Below, piece after piece: positions 48,262-60,481 of a stretch of 64,000 nt of DNA. Under the pieces are notes generated by a model. It worked only from the letters and a program-made list of their open reading frames with translations. It did not search any database and was not told the DNA's origin. Within the stretch, counting starts at the first letter, position 1. Each line of letters opens with the position of its first letter. The stretch comes from Albidovulum marisflavi (GTDB lineage Bacteria > Pseudomonadota > Alphaproteobacteria > Rhodobacterales > Rhodobacteraceae). The stretch is taken from contig NZ_JAOWKY010000003.1 of assembly GCF_025751435.1 (NCBI RefSeq), positions 186,001 through 250,000 of the forward strand. Direction: 5' to 3'. The translations under genes were made by a program, and so were the position numbers.

Positions 48262-48927
48262 GCGAACAGCCTTTCGGTCTGTCACATCTGCACACACCCA
48301 CACCCGGAAACAGCAGACTGACTACATGATCAAATTTGCGGGTCTGAGGCGGCGCTGTCAAAGAGACGCACCTGATAAGCGCTGATCGCGCCGCCAATCC
48401 GGGCGATGCGGAAAGGTTTGTTCGCCTGCGGCGACAGTTTCACCTCGGCGGCATATTTTGCCTTTTTCCCGCCACAATTCGCGCGGGGAATCGGGGGCGA
48501 ACTGGCATTCCGATCAAGGCGCGCGCGGGCGCTTGTCCGACCGCGCCGAGGCAATCGCGCGCGGGTTCGGCAGTTTTGGACAGGCGGTGCCTTATTCGGA
48601 CTGTGCCGCGTCGCGCCGTCTTGCCCGGCTCCAGGGGGGCACGAAATCGAAACTTCTGATTTCTGCCAACATGCGTGTCATCCAGCGGCGCTTGCTGCTC
48701 ATCGTTTGCCTCTTGCCCGATGGGTCGGCAGCTTCAAGGGCTGCGGACCTGTTTCTTTGGGAACGATGCACACCCATTGCGGCGGTCTTTTATTTCTTTC
48801 TGCGAAATAAAATCAAGCTCCTTCGGCGGCGAAACCTCGGAAATATTGATTTTATTCAGAGTTTTATTGCGATCCCGGGGCAACATCGGATGCCGTGATC
48901 GTGGCGGATCCGGGGCCGCTGGCGCGC
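48262..48927. other. 666-bp stretch without a convincing gene
   Basis: Between the Hint gene and pgeF no reading frame looks like a protein: the frames on both strands lack recognisable domains and overlap each other. The part 48790-48880 is clearly AT-rich against the background and contains an 11-bp inverted repeat. The rest looks like eroded or intergenic sequence. Confidence 0.6.
48806..48856. repeat. 11-bp perfect inverted repeat in an AT-rich island
   Basis: AATAAAATCAA (48806-48816) and TTGATTTTATT (48846-48856) with 29 nt between them. The loop contains a weaker GC-rich pairing. It lies downstream of pgeF and could be a transcript end, a protein site or the remnant of an insertion. 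Confidence 0.55.
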
Positions 48928-49689
48928 CTACAGGCAGATCGCCGATATCAGGCGACCGTAATCCGCTTCGTGCTGGTGGACCGAGCGGCGGTAGGAATAG
49001 AAGCGGGCGGGGTCGGAATAGGTGCAGTGCCTGATCCATTCGGCGTGGCCGACCCCTGCCTCGCGCAGGCGGGAAAGGCCAAAAGCCGGAAGGTCGAAAA
49101 GATACCGGTCGCCATCGCCACTCGCAAAAAACCGGTCGTAGCGGTCGTTCTCGGCCAGGAACGCGTCCAGGAACTCGGGTCCGACCTCATAGGCGCGCTG
49201 ACTGATCGATGGTCCGATCACGGCGGCGATCCGGCCCCGGTCGGCGCCCAGCCGTTCCATGGCCTCGATCGTTGCTTCCAGCACGCCTTGAAGCGCGCCG
49301 CGCCAACCGGCATGGGCCGCGCCGATGACGCCTGCATCCGCATCCGCGAACAGAACCGGCTGGCAGTCGGCGGTCAGCACCGTCAGCGCAAGGCCCGGCG
49401 TCCGGGTCACCAGCGCGTCGGCGCGGGGTTGATCCTCCAGCGGTCCCGTGACGGTCACGACGTCGGCAGAATGGACCTGGTGCGCGCCGACAAGCGCGGG
49501 CGGTGCAAGATCCAGTGCCGAGGCGACGCGCGAACGGTTGAGGGCGACGGCCTCGCGCTGATCGGATGACCCGAATCCGCAGTTCAGTCCTGAAAAGATC
49601 CCCGATGACGCCCCGCCCTTGCGCGTGAAAAAGCCGTGCCGCAGCGGCGAGAGCGCATCATGGGTCAGGATTTCAAGCGTCAGGTGCAC
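48928..49689 (-). CDS. pgeF: Peptidoglycan editing factor PgeF (polyphenol oxidase / laccase-domain family)
   Basis: 253-residue YfiH-family protein. Metal- and active-site motifs are GAAHAGWRGALQGVLE, GPSISQRAYEVGPEF and CTYSDPARFYSYRR at the C-terminus. The family removes L-Ser wrongly placed in the muropeptide stem (PgeF) and also shows purine nucleosidase or oxidase activity in other members. Its start overlaps the end of the methyltransferase gene by 10 bp, so lgt, the methyltransferase and pgeF are one operon. Confidence 0.92.
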   Translation of the reverse strand: MHLTLEILTHDALSPLRHGFFTRKGGASSGIFSGLNCGFGSSDQREAVALNRSRVASALDLAPPALVGAHQVHSADVVTVTGPLEDQPRADALVTRTPGLALTVLTADCQPVLFADADAGVIGAAHAGWRGALQGVLEATIEAMERLGADRGRIAAVIGPSISQRAYEVGPEFLDAFLAENDRYDRFFASGDGDRYLFDLPAFGLSRLREAGVGHAEWIRHCTYSDPARFYSYRRSVHQHEADYGRLISAICL

Positions 49690-50759
49690 GGTTCGACATC
49701 CAATCCGGCTGGCGCCGGCGTTCCGGTCGGGTGGCAGGCGATCACCTTGAATACCTCGCCCATTTCCTCGGGGTGGGTCAAGCGGCGATGGGCCGCGACA
49801 TGTTCGGCCAGCGCAGCGTCACGAAGTTTGCGTGCAAGCGCCTGCGCCCGCGCGGTGATGCCAAGCCGCTCCAGGAACACGCCTTGCGGCGTCATCCGGG
49901 TGACCGCCGCGCCCGCATCGCGCATCGCCATCGCCAGCGCTTCAAAGTCGACATGCGCCGTCAGGTCGGCGTCACCGGGATCAACAAGAGGATCGACCGG
50001 GCGATGGCCTCGGACGGCCTGGAACGTGTCACCCAGCGAATGCCAGCCGCCGTAGTCGATGACCAGGGCCGCGCCGCCGAAGCGGGCGATCCGGTCCGCG
50101 ATATCCGCCGCGATCGGCCCGGCCGCGGGGCAGAGTTCGACGATATCGCCATCGACCGTGTCGGCAATCCGATGCGCCAGCGCCGGGAACCGTGTTTCCG
50201 GACCAAGGCCAAGGGTCAACCGGCCGTCGGACAGGCCAACCTGGCGTTCGCACCAGCCCCTGCCATGGCGGACGAACTGGCGGATCGGCAGGGCGTCGAA
50301 GAACTCGTTCGCAACAAGGAACAGCGGGCCGTCGGGCAGGCTTTCGATGGTCGCGTGCCATTCAGCCGCTCCGCCAAGCCTTTCGCGCTGGCGCGACCTG
50401 AGAACCGGCGAGGCTTCAACAAGGTGCACCTGAGCCGCATCCGCCATCCCCGCCACTGCGCGAATCGCGCGCAGGACGTCGGACATCAGCGTGCCGCGGC
50501 CCGGGCCGATCTCGGCCAGAAGGAAGGGGCTTGGTCGGCCCTGGTCCACCCAGGCCTGCGCCAGGCAGAGCCCCAGCATTTCCCCGAACATCTGGCTGAT
50601 TTCAGGTGCGGTGGTGAAATCGCCCGCCCGCCCCAGCGGGTCGCGCGTTGCGTAGTAACCGTGCTGCGGATGCAGCAGGCAGGCGGCCATGAAATCCGCA
50701 AGGCTCATCGGTCCTTCGGTCGCGATCTGCGCGGCGAGGATCGGCGCAAGGGGGCTCAC
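49680..50759 (-). CDS. SAM-dependent methyltransferase, MidA/NDUFAF7 family
   Basis: 359-residue methyltransferase of the DUF185/MidA group. Key features are [20 protein letters not shown] near the N-terminus, the SAM-binding [14 protein letters not shown] and the [14 protein letters not shown] motif. The mitochondrial member NDUFAF7 methylates an arginine of complex I; a similar role for the bacterial protein is suggested but unproven. Start GTG 50759 forms a GTGA overlap with the lgt stop, which fixes the start. It is the second gene of lgt-midA-pgeF. Confidence 0.88.
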   Translation of the reverse strand: MSPLAPILAAQIATEGPMSLADFMAACLLHPQHGYYATRDPLGRAGDFTTAPEISQMFGEMLGLCLAQAWVDQGRPSPFLLAEIGPGRGTLMSDVLRAIRAVAGMADAAQVHLVEASPVLRSRQRERLGGAAEWHATIESLPDGPLFLVANEFFDALPIRQFVRHGRGWCERQVGLSDGRLTLGLGPETRFPALAHRIADTVDGDIVELCPAAGPIAADIADRIARFGGAALVIDYGGWHSLGDTFQAVRGHRPVDPLVDPGDADLTAHVDFEALAMAMRDAGAAVTRMTPQGVFLERLGITARAQALARKLRDAALAEHVAAHRRLTHPEEMGEVFKVIACHPTGTPAPAGLDVEPCT

Positions 50760-51634
50760 CTGCGCGACCTTGCCAGAAGCCAGACGCCAAAGGCGATCAT
50801 CGGCAACGACAGGAGCTGCCCCATCGACAGGCCCAGGCTGCCCCAGTTGATGACGTGGCCCCAGGGATTCTGCGGCGTGATGAACTGCGCATCGGCTTGC
50901 CGAACGAACTCCACCAGGAACCGCGCGACGCCGTAGCCCAGAAGAAAGGCGCCGGTGATGCGGCCGGGGTGCCTCAGCGCGCCGCGGCGGAACAGCGCCA
51001 GAAGGATCAGGCCGAGGATCAGCCCCTCCATCCCCGCCTCGTAAAGCTGGCTGGGGTGGCGCGCGCAGAGGCCGGGCGTAATGCCGGGGCAATCCTGAGC
51101 GGCGTCTCCGGGAAAGATCACGCCCCACGGTAGGGTCGTCGGACGGCCCCAAAGCTCTGCGTTGACGAAGTTCGCAAGGCGGCCAAGGAACAGCCCGATG
51201 GGCGCGACCAGCGCCATGGCGTCGGCCAGTTGCAGGACCGGAACGCCATGCCGGCGGCAGAACCAGACCCCCGCGGCGACCACGCCCAGAAACCCGCCGT
51301 GGAAGGACATGCCGCCTTCCCAGACCTTCACGATATCAGCCGGGTGCTCGATGAAATGGGCCGGTTGATAGAAAAGAACGTAGCCAAGCCGCCCGCCCAG
51401 GATGATGCCGAGGATGACGGCGGTCAGCAGATCCTCGACCTTGTTGGCCTCGACCGGCGCCCTGTCTCCTGGCCAAAGCCGGGGGCGGCGCATGAGCGCA
51501 AGCAGGATGCGCCAGCCCGCAAGGATGCCCGCGATGTAGGCCAGCGCATACCATCTGAGCGTCAGCGTCAGGCCGAAGACGGTGAACGAAAAGATTTCGT
51601 TCGAGATATTGGGGAACTCGATCGCGGCCTGCAT
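50756..51634 (-). CDS. lgt: Prolipoprotein diacylglyceryl transferase
   Basis: 292-residue inner-membrane enzyme that adds diacylglycerol to the lipobox cysteine of prolipoproteins. Seven or so membrane helices are seen. The Lgt signature [16 protein letters not shown] and the essential GGMSFHGG and [10 protein letters not shown] segments are present. ATG 51634 is 5 bp from an AAGGAG ribosome-binding site; the in-frame GTG at 51640 overlaps that site and is rejected. It works in the same pathway as LolCD, some 45 kb away. Confidence 0.95.
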   Translation of the reverse strand: MQAAIEFPNISNEIFSFTVFGLTLTLRWYALAYIAGILAGWRILLALMRRPRLWPGDRAPVEANKVEDLLTAVILGIILGGRLGYVLFYQPAHFIEHPADIVKVWEGGMSFHGGFLGVVAAGVWFCRRHGVPVLQLADAMALVAPIGLFLGRLANFVNAELWGRPTTLPWGVIFPGDAAQDCPGITPGLCARHPSQLYEAGMEGLILGLILLALFRRGALRHPGRITGAFLLGYGVARFLVEFVRQADAQFITPQNPWGHVINWGSLGLSMGQLLSLPMIAFGVWLLARSRR

Positions 51635-51741
51635 CCTCACTCCTTATTGGCCCGGTCAGGGCTGCGGCGACGATCTGCTTGAGCTTTCCGTCGCCCGTGG
51701 CCATATAGGCCGCATCCGCGCCGGAAGGGAAGGTTGCCGAC

Positions 51742-52017
51742 ATGCAGGGTTCGAACAAGTTCCTCGACGATCTGTCGAAGTTGATGACCAATGCGATGGG
51801 CGTTGCCCAGGGTGCCCGGACCGAGGCCGAAACGGCGATGAAGGGCTGGATGGACCGCTGGCTTGCCGATCGCGACTTCGTCACGCGTGAGGAGTTCGAC
51901 GCGGTCCGCGCCATGGCGCAGAAGGCGCGCGAGGAGAACGAGGCGCTGAAGGCGCGGATCGAGGCACTGGAAGGTGTCGCGAAACCAGCCCCCAAGGCCA
52001 GCTCCAAGAAGGCCTGA
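51742..52017 (+). CDS. ubiK: Ubiquinone biosynthesis accessory factor UbiK (BMFP family)
   Basis: 91-residue protein. The N-terminal amphipathic helix and the C-terminal coiled coil (REEFDAVRAMAQKAREENEA) match the BMFP/UbiK family, which helps assemble the soluble ubiquinone hydroxylation complex and binds membranes. A lysine-rich end follows. It is divergent from lgt. A hairpin terminator lies about 70 bp downstream. Confidence 0.88.
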   Translation: MQGSNKFLDDLSKLMTNAMGVAQGARTEAETAMKGWMDRWLADRDFVTREEFDAVRAMAQKAREENEALKARIEALEGVAKPAPKASSKKA

Positions 52018-52088
52018 GCCCCGCCAATCGGCGTGCCAAGACCGCGCGTCGCGCGATCTTGTGGAAAAGCCTGTGGAAACAATCCCGC

Positions 52089-52120
52089 CCGGCGGATTTT
52101 GTCCGCCGGCTTTGCTCTTT
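52089..52120 (+). terminator. Probable rho-independent terminator after ubiK
   Basis: CCGGCGGA (52089-52096), loop TTTTG, TCCGCCGG (52102-52109), then CTTTGCTCTTT. The stem is perfect; the T-tract is interrupted. Confidence 0.65.
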
Positions 52121-52273
52121 CATGGGGACAACTGCAAATAGCGCTTTACAGAGTCCGCCTTTGGCACCACCATATCTGGTAAGGACGGCAGCGGGCAACC
52201 GCCGATCCTTGCGGGGGTACCCAGCTTTTGTGGGTCTTGGCCCATCAAGAGCTAGCAACAAAAGAGGCCGGGC

Positions 52274-52777
52274 ATGGCGCTTTCCGAAGACTTTCTTTCA
52301 ACGGACGACCTGCATCCGATCGACATCGTCGAGACACTGGCAGAGCATCATGAATGGGACTTTGACCGTGTCGCCGACGACCAGATCGCCATGGCGGTCG
52401 AGGGACAGTGGCGCACATATTCCATAACACTTGCCTGGTCGGGCTACGACGAAACACTGCGGCTGATCTGCACGTTCGAGATGGATCCGCCGTCAGAAAA
52501 GCTGCCCGCGCTCTACGAGGCGATGAACCACGCGAACGACATGGTCTGGTCTGGCGCCTTCACCTACTGGCGCGAACAGCGCATGATGGTCTGGCGCTAC
52601 GGTTTGTGCCTGGCCGGTGGCCAGGTGGCGGGGCCCGAGCAGATCGACCGGCTGATCGGTCAGGCGGTGGCGGCCTGCGAGCGCTTTTATCCCGCGTTTC
52701 AGCTGACGTGCTGGGGCGACGACAGTCCTGAACGCGCCATGGACGTGGCGATGGCCGAGGCCTACGGACGGGCCTGA
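52274..52777 (+). CDS. YbjN domain protein
   Basis: 167-residue protein of the YbjN family (type III secretion chaperone-like fold). The region LICTFEMDPPSEKLPALYEA followed by MNHANDMVWSGAFTYW is typical. Function is not established; in E. coli YbjN overproduction affects motility and stress survival. It may be co-transcribed with proC 64 bp downstream. The 256 bp upstream, up to ubiK, hold the terminator hairpin and some small inverted repeats. Confidence 0.83.
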   Translation: MALSEDFLSTDDLHPIDIVETLAEHHEWDFDRVADDQIAMAVEGQWRTYSITLAWSGYDETLRLICTFEMDPPSEKLPALYEAMNHANDMVWSGAFTYWREQRMMVWRYGLCLAGGQVAGPEQIDRLIGQAVAACERFYPAFQLTCWGDDSPERAMDVAMAEAYGRA

Positions 52778-52841
52778 GCTTTTCGGGTTTTCCTTCCCGC
52801 CCGGTCGGGTAATCTCTGCCCCGACCGACGGGAGGCTGACT

Positions 52842-53654
52842 ATGGATATGGAAACCGTGCGTGACCGGGGGCTGGTGCTTCTGGGTTGCGGCAAGATGGG
52901 CTCGGCGATGCTTGCGGGCTGGCTGAAGGGCGGTCTTCCCGCTGCCAGCGTATGGGTGACGGACCCGCATCCGTCCGAGTGGCTGAAGGCGCAGGGCGTT
53001 CATCTGAATGCCGATCTGCCGGAGTTGCCAGCCATCGTTCTGATCGCGGTCAAGCCGCAGATGATGGGCGAGGCACTGCCCGCGATCGCCGCCCTGGGTG
53101 GCGGTCGGACGCTTTTCCTGTCCATTGCCGCGGGTACGACCATCGCGACCTTCGAGGCGGCTCTTGGCGCGCAAACGCCGATCGTTCGCGCAATGCCCAA
53201 CACGCCTGCCGCGATTGCACGTGGCATCACCGCCATCGTCGGCAACGCCCATGCGACCGAATCGCACCTGTCGCTGGCCAGGTCGCTTCTGTCCGCCGTG
53301 GGCCAGGTTGTTCGGCTTGAGGGCGAACACCAGATGGACGCCGTGACGGCGGTGTCGGGTTCGGGCCCCGCCTATGTCTTTCACCTGATCGAGACCCTGG
53401 CCGCGGCGGGAGCCGCCGAGGGGCTGCCGCCTGCGCTTGCCCTGCAACTGGCCAAGGCGACCGTAGCGGGCGCTGGCGCACTGGCGGAGGCGGCCGAAGA
53501 GGATCCCGGACAGCTTCGCGTCAACGTGACCTCGCCCGGCGGGACCACGGCTGCGGCGCTGGACGTGTTGATGAACGAGGATCGCGGCTTCCCCGCGCTT
53601 CTGAAGGAGGCCGTCCATGCGGCCGCCGAACGCGGACGGGAGCTTGGCAAATGA
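52842..53654 (+). CDS. proC: Pyrroline-5-carboxylate reductase
   Basis: 270-residue NAD(P)H-dependent enzyme of the last proline step. The Rossmann start LVLLGCGKMGSAMLAGWL, AMPNTPAAIARGITAI and the C-terminal SGSGPAYVFHLIE motif are diagnostic. It overlaps the next gene, a tRNA-binding protein, by ATGA. Length is normal. Confidence 0.95.
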   Translation: MDMETVRDRGLVLLGCGKMGSAMLAGWLKGGLPAASVWVTDPHPSEWLKAQGVHLNADLPELPAIVLIAVKPQMMGEALPAIAALGGGRTLFLSIAAGTTIATFEAALGAQTPIVRAMPNTPAAIARGITAIVGNAHATESHLSLARSLLSAVGQVVRLEGEHQMDAVTAVSGSGPAYVFHLIETLAAAGAAEGLPPALALQLAKATVAGAGALAEAAEEDPGQLRVNVTSPGGTTAAALDVLMNEDRGFPALLKEAVHAAAERGRELGK

Positions 53655-53986
53655 CCATCACCTTCGACGATTTCCTCAAGGTCGACGTCCGCGTGGGCCG
53701 CATCACCCGCGCCGAGCCCTTTCCCGAGGCGCGAAAACCCGCCTTCAAGCTCTGGCTCGATTTCGGTCCGGAGATCGGCGAACGCAAGTCGTCGGCGCAG
53801 ATCACGAAACACTACGCGCCCGACGATCTGATCGGCCGCCAGGTTCTTGCCGTCGTCAACTTCCCGCCGCGCCAGATCGGACCGGTTCGGTCCGAGGTAC
53901 TGGTTCTGGGCGTTCCCGACGCCGAGGGCGAGGTCGTCCTGATAGGGCCGGGCCACGACGTGCCCCTGGGTGGAAGGCTGTTCTGA
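53651..53986 (+). CDS. tRNA-binding (EMAP/Myf-type) OB-fold protein, CsaA-like
   Basis: 111-residue single OB-fold protein, residues 1-110, with KVDVRVGRITRAEPFPEARK and the late VLGVPDAEGEVVLIGPGHDVP segment. It matches the CsaA/tRNA_bind family, a chaperone-like, tRNA-binding module also fused to methionyl- and phenylalanyl-tRNA synthetases. Here it stands free. It overlaps proC by 4 bp and the next gene starts directly after its stop, so all three are co-translated. Its role in proline or hydroxyacid metabolism is unclear. Confidence 0.85.
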   Translation: MTITFDDFLKVDVRVGRITRAEPFPEARKPAFKLWLDFGPEIGERKSSAQITKHYAPDDLIGRQVLAVVNFPPRQIGPVRSEVLVLGVPDAEGEVVLIGPGHDVPLGGRLF

Positions 53987-54940
53987 ATGAAGCTCTTCGT
54001 TTCACGCCCCTTGCCCGATGCGGTGCTCAAGCGCGCCCGCGCGCATTTCGACATGACCTACCGGACCGAAACGCGCCCGATGAGCCAGGATGAATGCGTG
54101 GCTGCGCTGGAAGGTTACGACATCGTGCTGCCCACGCTTGGAGATATCTACCGGGCTGAAACCTTCGCTGCGGCGAAAGGCGGGCGCTGCAAGCTGTTGG
54201 CCAATTTCGGGGTGGGCTATAACCACATCGACGTGGCCGCCGCCAGGTCCGCGGGCATTGCCGTGACCAATACGCCCGGCGCCGTCACCGACGCCACGGC
54301 CGACATCGCGATGATGCTGATCCTGATGTCCGCCCGTCGGGCGGCCGAGGGCGAAAGGCTGGTCCGCTCGGGGCAGTGGGAGGGCTGGCATCCAACGCAG
54401 ATGCTGGGGCTTCACGTCACCGGCAAGACGGTCGCGATCATCGGCATGGGCCGGATCGGCAAGGCCATCGCGCGGCGCTGCCACCATGGATTCGGGATGG
54501 AGGTCGTGTTCTTCAACCGATCGCCCGTTGCCGACGCGGGCGTGCCCGCGCGCCAACTGCCCACGCTTGAGGCCGCGATGGCGGCCGCCGATGTGGTCGT
54601 GATCGCCGTGCCGGGCGGGGCGGAGACGCGCCACCTGATCGGCAAGGGCGCCATCGCCGCCATGCAACCTCACGCGCATCTGGTCAACATCGCCCGTGGC
54701 GACGTTGTGGAGGAAGCCGCATTGATTGCCGCTCTCCAGAGCAACCGGATAGGCGGCGCCGGCCTTGACGTATATGAACGCGAACCGCAGGTGCCAGAGG
54801 AGCTGATCCGGCTCGATAACGTCACGCTCCTGCCCCATCTCGGCACCGCCGCGCTTGAGGTCAGGACGGCGATGGGGATGATGGCGCTCGACAACGCCAT
54901 CGCCTTCGCCGAGGGGCGGGACCTAACGAACCCGGTCTGA
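53987..54940 (+). CDS. D-2-hydroxyacid dehydrogenase (glyoxylate/hydroxypyruvate reductase type)
   Basis: 317-residue NAD(P)-dependent dehydrogenase. The dinucleotide motif GMGRIGKAIARRCHHGFGM, the catalytic Arg in VNIARGDVVEEAAL, and the HLGTAALEVR motif with the catalytic His are clear. It fits the GyaR/GhrB branch, which reduces glyoxylate or hydroxypyruvate. It follows the tRNA-binding gene without a gap (proC operon). Substrate preference is not certain. Confidence 0.88.
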   Translation: MKLFVSRPLPDAVLKRARAHFDMTYRTETRPMSQDECVAALEGYDIVLPTLGDIYRAETFAAAKGGRCKLLANFGVGYNHIDVAAARSAGIAVTNTPGAVTDATADIAMMLILMSARRAAEGERLVRSGQWEGWHPTQMLGLHVTGKTVAIIGMGRIGKAIARRCHHGFGMEVVFFNRSPVADAGVPARQLPTLEAAMAAADVVVIAVPGGAETRHLIGKGAIAAMQPHAHLVNIARGDVVEEAALIAALQSNRIGGAGLDVYEREPQVPEELIRLDNVTLLPHLGTAALEVRTAMGMMALDNAIAFAEGRDLTNPV

Positions 54941-54961
54941 CGAAGCCGCCCCAGTGAACGC

Positions 54962-55207
54962 ATTCTTCTCCTGATCGCCCTACTCCTCCTCCTCATGCTA
55001 ATGAGCTGCAGGGAACGCTACCACTGGCGCCAGAACATGACCGTGGCGGTCGAGACGCCGTCGGGCGAGGTCTCCGGGTCATCGGTCAGCGAGGTGAGAT
55101 GGCAAGAGATGCTCCTCCGCTTCGAGGGCATGGGCTGGCACTACAAGCGGACGGGCTGGAGGTCGCGCCGGGGCGGACGATGCGATCTGGGCCATGTGAC
55201 GAAATGA
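54962..55207 (+). pseudogene. Degraded small lipoprotein gene
   Basis: From 54962 one frame encodes a hydrophobic leader (ILLLIALLLLLMLMSC) with a lipobox-like LMSC, then RERYHWRQNMTVAVETPSGE and a further conserved-looking stretch to about 55140. It resembles the start of small Rhodobacteraceae lipoproteins of unknown function. It has no ATG before the leader, only ATT, and past about 55145 the likely continuation (LEVAPGR) is in another frame. Both suggest a decayed gene. The first ATG (54995) would cut off most of the leader. The homology is from memory, so confidence is modest. Confidence 0.45.
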
Positions 55208-55310
55208 ACCCACTGACACTGCAAAATGAAAGCCCGAGAGGGTGGGACAATCCACCTGCGACGAACTTTTGGTCTCTTGACTGTCTTCAGAGAATTTGCG
55301 GGAGAACCAG

Positions 55311-55607
55311 ATGACCATTTCCACCGGGCTACTCTATTCACTTCTTGCGCTTGACTCATGCAATTGTGGAAACGACCTGGGAGTTTCCGGACTTGGTGAG
55401 GCTTCGAATGGTAGTGCTGCTGTCGGCGGCGCATCAATTCCATTCAATTTGGCAGACGCGAATACGGAGGCCGAAGCCACGGCCGCCAGCTTCTACGTCG
55501 TCGCCCACCAGACCGACGCCGGCATCGTGATCTCCTACCGCGGGACGGACAACCCGCTCGTGGACTGGCATACCGGCTGGAACATTGGCGCGGGAGAGTC
55601 GCGCTGA
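55311..55607 (+). pseudogene. N-terminal fragment of a class 3 lipase-like protein
   Basis: 98 residues with a good start (GGAGAA 5 bp before ATG 55311). The sequence ISTGLLYSLLALDSCNCGND and GIVISYRGTDNPLVDWHTGW matches the beginning of secreted lipase/RTX-type proteins of Rhodobacteraceae, where RGT precedes the catalytic region. It then stops (TGA at 55605), so the nucleophile GHSLGG and the rest are missing. The stop lies 4 bp from the end of the convergent tdk gene. It appears to be a truncated remnant, unable to act as a lipase. Confidence 0.65.
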
Positions 55608-55611
55608 CCGC

Positions 55612-56202
55612 TCACGTCCCCGTCAAGTCTCCAACCTCTTCCCGCCAGTGGCGGCGGCAGAGCGAAACATAGGTCTCGTTCCCGCCGATCTGCACCTGCG
55701 CGCCTTCGCGCAGCGCGCGGCCGTCCGGGCCGCGGCGCACTACCATCGTCGCCTTCCTGCCGCAGTGGCAGATCGTGCGCACCTCGCGCATCTCGTCGGC
55801 AAGTGCCAGCAGGGCGGCGGAGCCGGGGAACAGCTGTCCCCGGAAATCCAGGCGCAGTCCGTAGCACATCACTGGCACGCCCAGATCGTCGACCGCGCGG
55901 GCCAGTTGCCAGACCTGTTCGGGCGTCAGGAACTGCGCCTCATCCACGAAGACACAGGCGACCGCGCCCCGCGCAAGCCGCGCCCGGATCGTCTGGTCAA
56001 GATCGGTCGACGCATCGAAGGTATCGGCCGCTTCGCCGATCCCGATGCGGCTGCCGATGCGGCCCGCTCCTGCGCGGTCATCAAGGCGCGCGGTCAGAAG
56101 ATAGGTTTCCATACCCCGTTCCCGATAGTTGTGGGAGGCCTGGAGAAGCAGCGTCGACTTCCCGGCGTTCATCGTGGAGTAGTGGAAATAGAGCTTGGCC
56201 AT
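55612..56202 (-). CDS. tdk: Thymidine kinase
   Basis: 196-residue type II thymidine kinase for nucleoside salvage. P-loop STMNAGKSTLLLQ is near the N-terminus, the VFVDEAQFL motif is in the middle, and the zinc site is formed by CHCG and CRRH near the C-terminus. ATG 56202 (MAKLYFHYS) is preferred to an in-frame ATG at 56223. It is divergent from the gene at 56501 over a 298-bp gap. Confidence 0.95.
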   Translation of the reverse strand: MAKLYFHYSTMNAGKSTLLLQASHNYRERGMETYLLTARLDDRAGAGRIGSRIGIGEAADTFDASTDLDQTIRARLARGAVACVFVDEAQFLTPEQVWQLARAVDDLGVPVMCYGLRLDFRGQLFPGSAALLALADEMREVRTICHCGRKATMVVRRGPDGRALREGAQVQIGGNETYVSLCRRHWREEVGDLTGT

Positions 56203-56500
56203 GCGCCGTGATAGCCTTGCCATGATCGCGCCCGCAAGCGGCGGCGGAGCAAAAAAAACAGGCCCCGGCGCCGAGGGGTCGTGCGCCGGGAGCCGGGCAC
56301 TCGTTACAGCCGCTCCTCACCCTGTCAGGCGAGATGGCTCGGGCGGTAGCCGCCCGGACCGGTGCCGAAGCGCCGGTAACTCGTCCCCGTTCCTACAGTG
56401 GAACTCTTTCCAAATGACAAATGTGATCGGGTTGATTAAGGGGAAAGCAAGGACCCAGTTCCCCGTTCCGGCGGGAATGACAGAGACAGGGAAGGCTCAC

Positions 56501-56962
56501 ATGGAACCGTCGGCAATGGGCAACTATCTGAAAAAGCACACCGAAGCCTTGGTCAAGGATGTCGGCATCGAGGCCGCGGCGGGTCTGAGCGGCAAGTCGA
56601 AGGCGACGCTTGGGCGCTACTATTCCGCCGATGCCGAACATTCGGACCGCTACATGCCCATCGACGTGGTGGCCGCGATCGAGGCGGCGGCGTCCTTTCC
56701 GCACGTTACCGTCGCGCTGGCCGACCTGCGGGGCGTCACGCTCAGCTACGGGGAAAGCCGCCGCAACACCCGCAACGGCGGGGTCAATTCGGACGTGGTC
56801 GCGTTGTCGCAGCGCTTCGCCATGCTGATGGCTGAATACAACCAGTCGATCGAGGATGGCCGCATCTCGATCAACGAGGCCAAGCGCCTGCTGGCCGAAA
56901 CCGTCGCCATGCAGCGTGTGCTTCTGGACATCAAGCTGCACCTCGAGGAAGAGATCGCCTGA
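56501..56962 (+). CDS. Conserved protein of unknown function, possible DNA-binding regulator
   Basis: 153-residue protein. The segment AAAGLSGKSKATLGRYYSAD (about residues 23-42) has the look of a helix-turn-helix, and the middle part (YMPIDVVAAIEAAASFPHVT) resembles phage CII-type regulatory proteins. The C-terminal third is helical. It may be a regulator that became part of the core genome. The ATG at 56501 is chosen; an earlier in-frame ATG at 56477 is possible. It converges on carB. I cannot name a function. Confidence 0.6.
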   Translation: MEPSAMGNYLKKHTEALVKDVGIEAAAGLSGKSKATLGRYYSADAEHSDRYMPIDVVAAIEAAASFPHVTVALADLRGVTLSYGESRRNTRNGGVNSDVVALSQRFAMLMAEYNQSIEDGRISINEAKRLLAETVAMQRVLLDIKLHLEEEIA

Positions 56963-57075
56963 GGGGAGCCCGACAAGGCACTGCGCCGGATCGCGCGAAC
57001 GCTGCGCCGGCTGGATGGCAAAGCGCCCGGACGAATGGATCATCCGAGCGCTTTTCATTCCATTGCAGCAGTGGC

Positions 57076-60405
<3,330 letters not shown>

Positions 60406-60481
60406 CGTCCCGGACCCCTCATGCGCAAATTGCCGGGGTTTATAGTCAAGAAGCGCCGGGGCGCAAGAGCGGATGGCGCAT

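Noticed and set aside
48458..48898. 146-residue open frame in the gap before pgeF
   Set aside because: Composition shifts along the frame, no homology is recognised, no ribosome-binding site is seen and it overlaps competing frames.
52062..52082. Two TGTGGAAA repeats that look like DnaA boxes (possible replication origin)
   Set aside because: They do not match the TTATCCACA consensus and no dnaA, parAB or AT-rich unwinding region is near.
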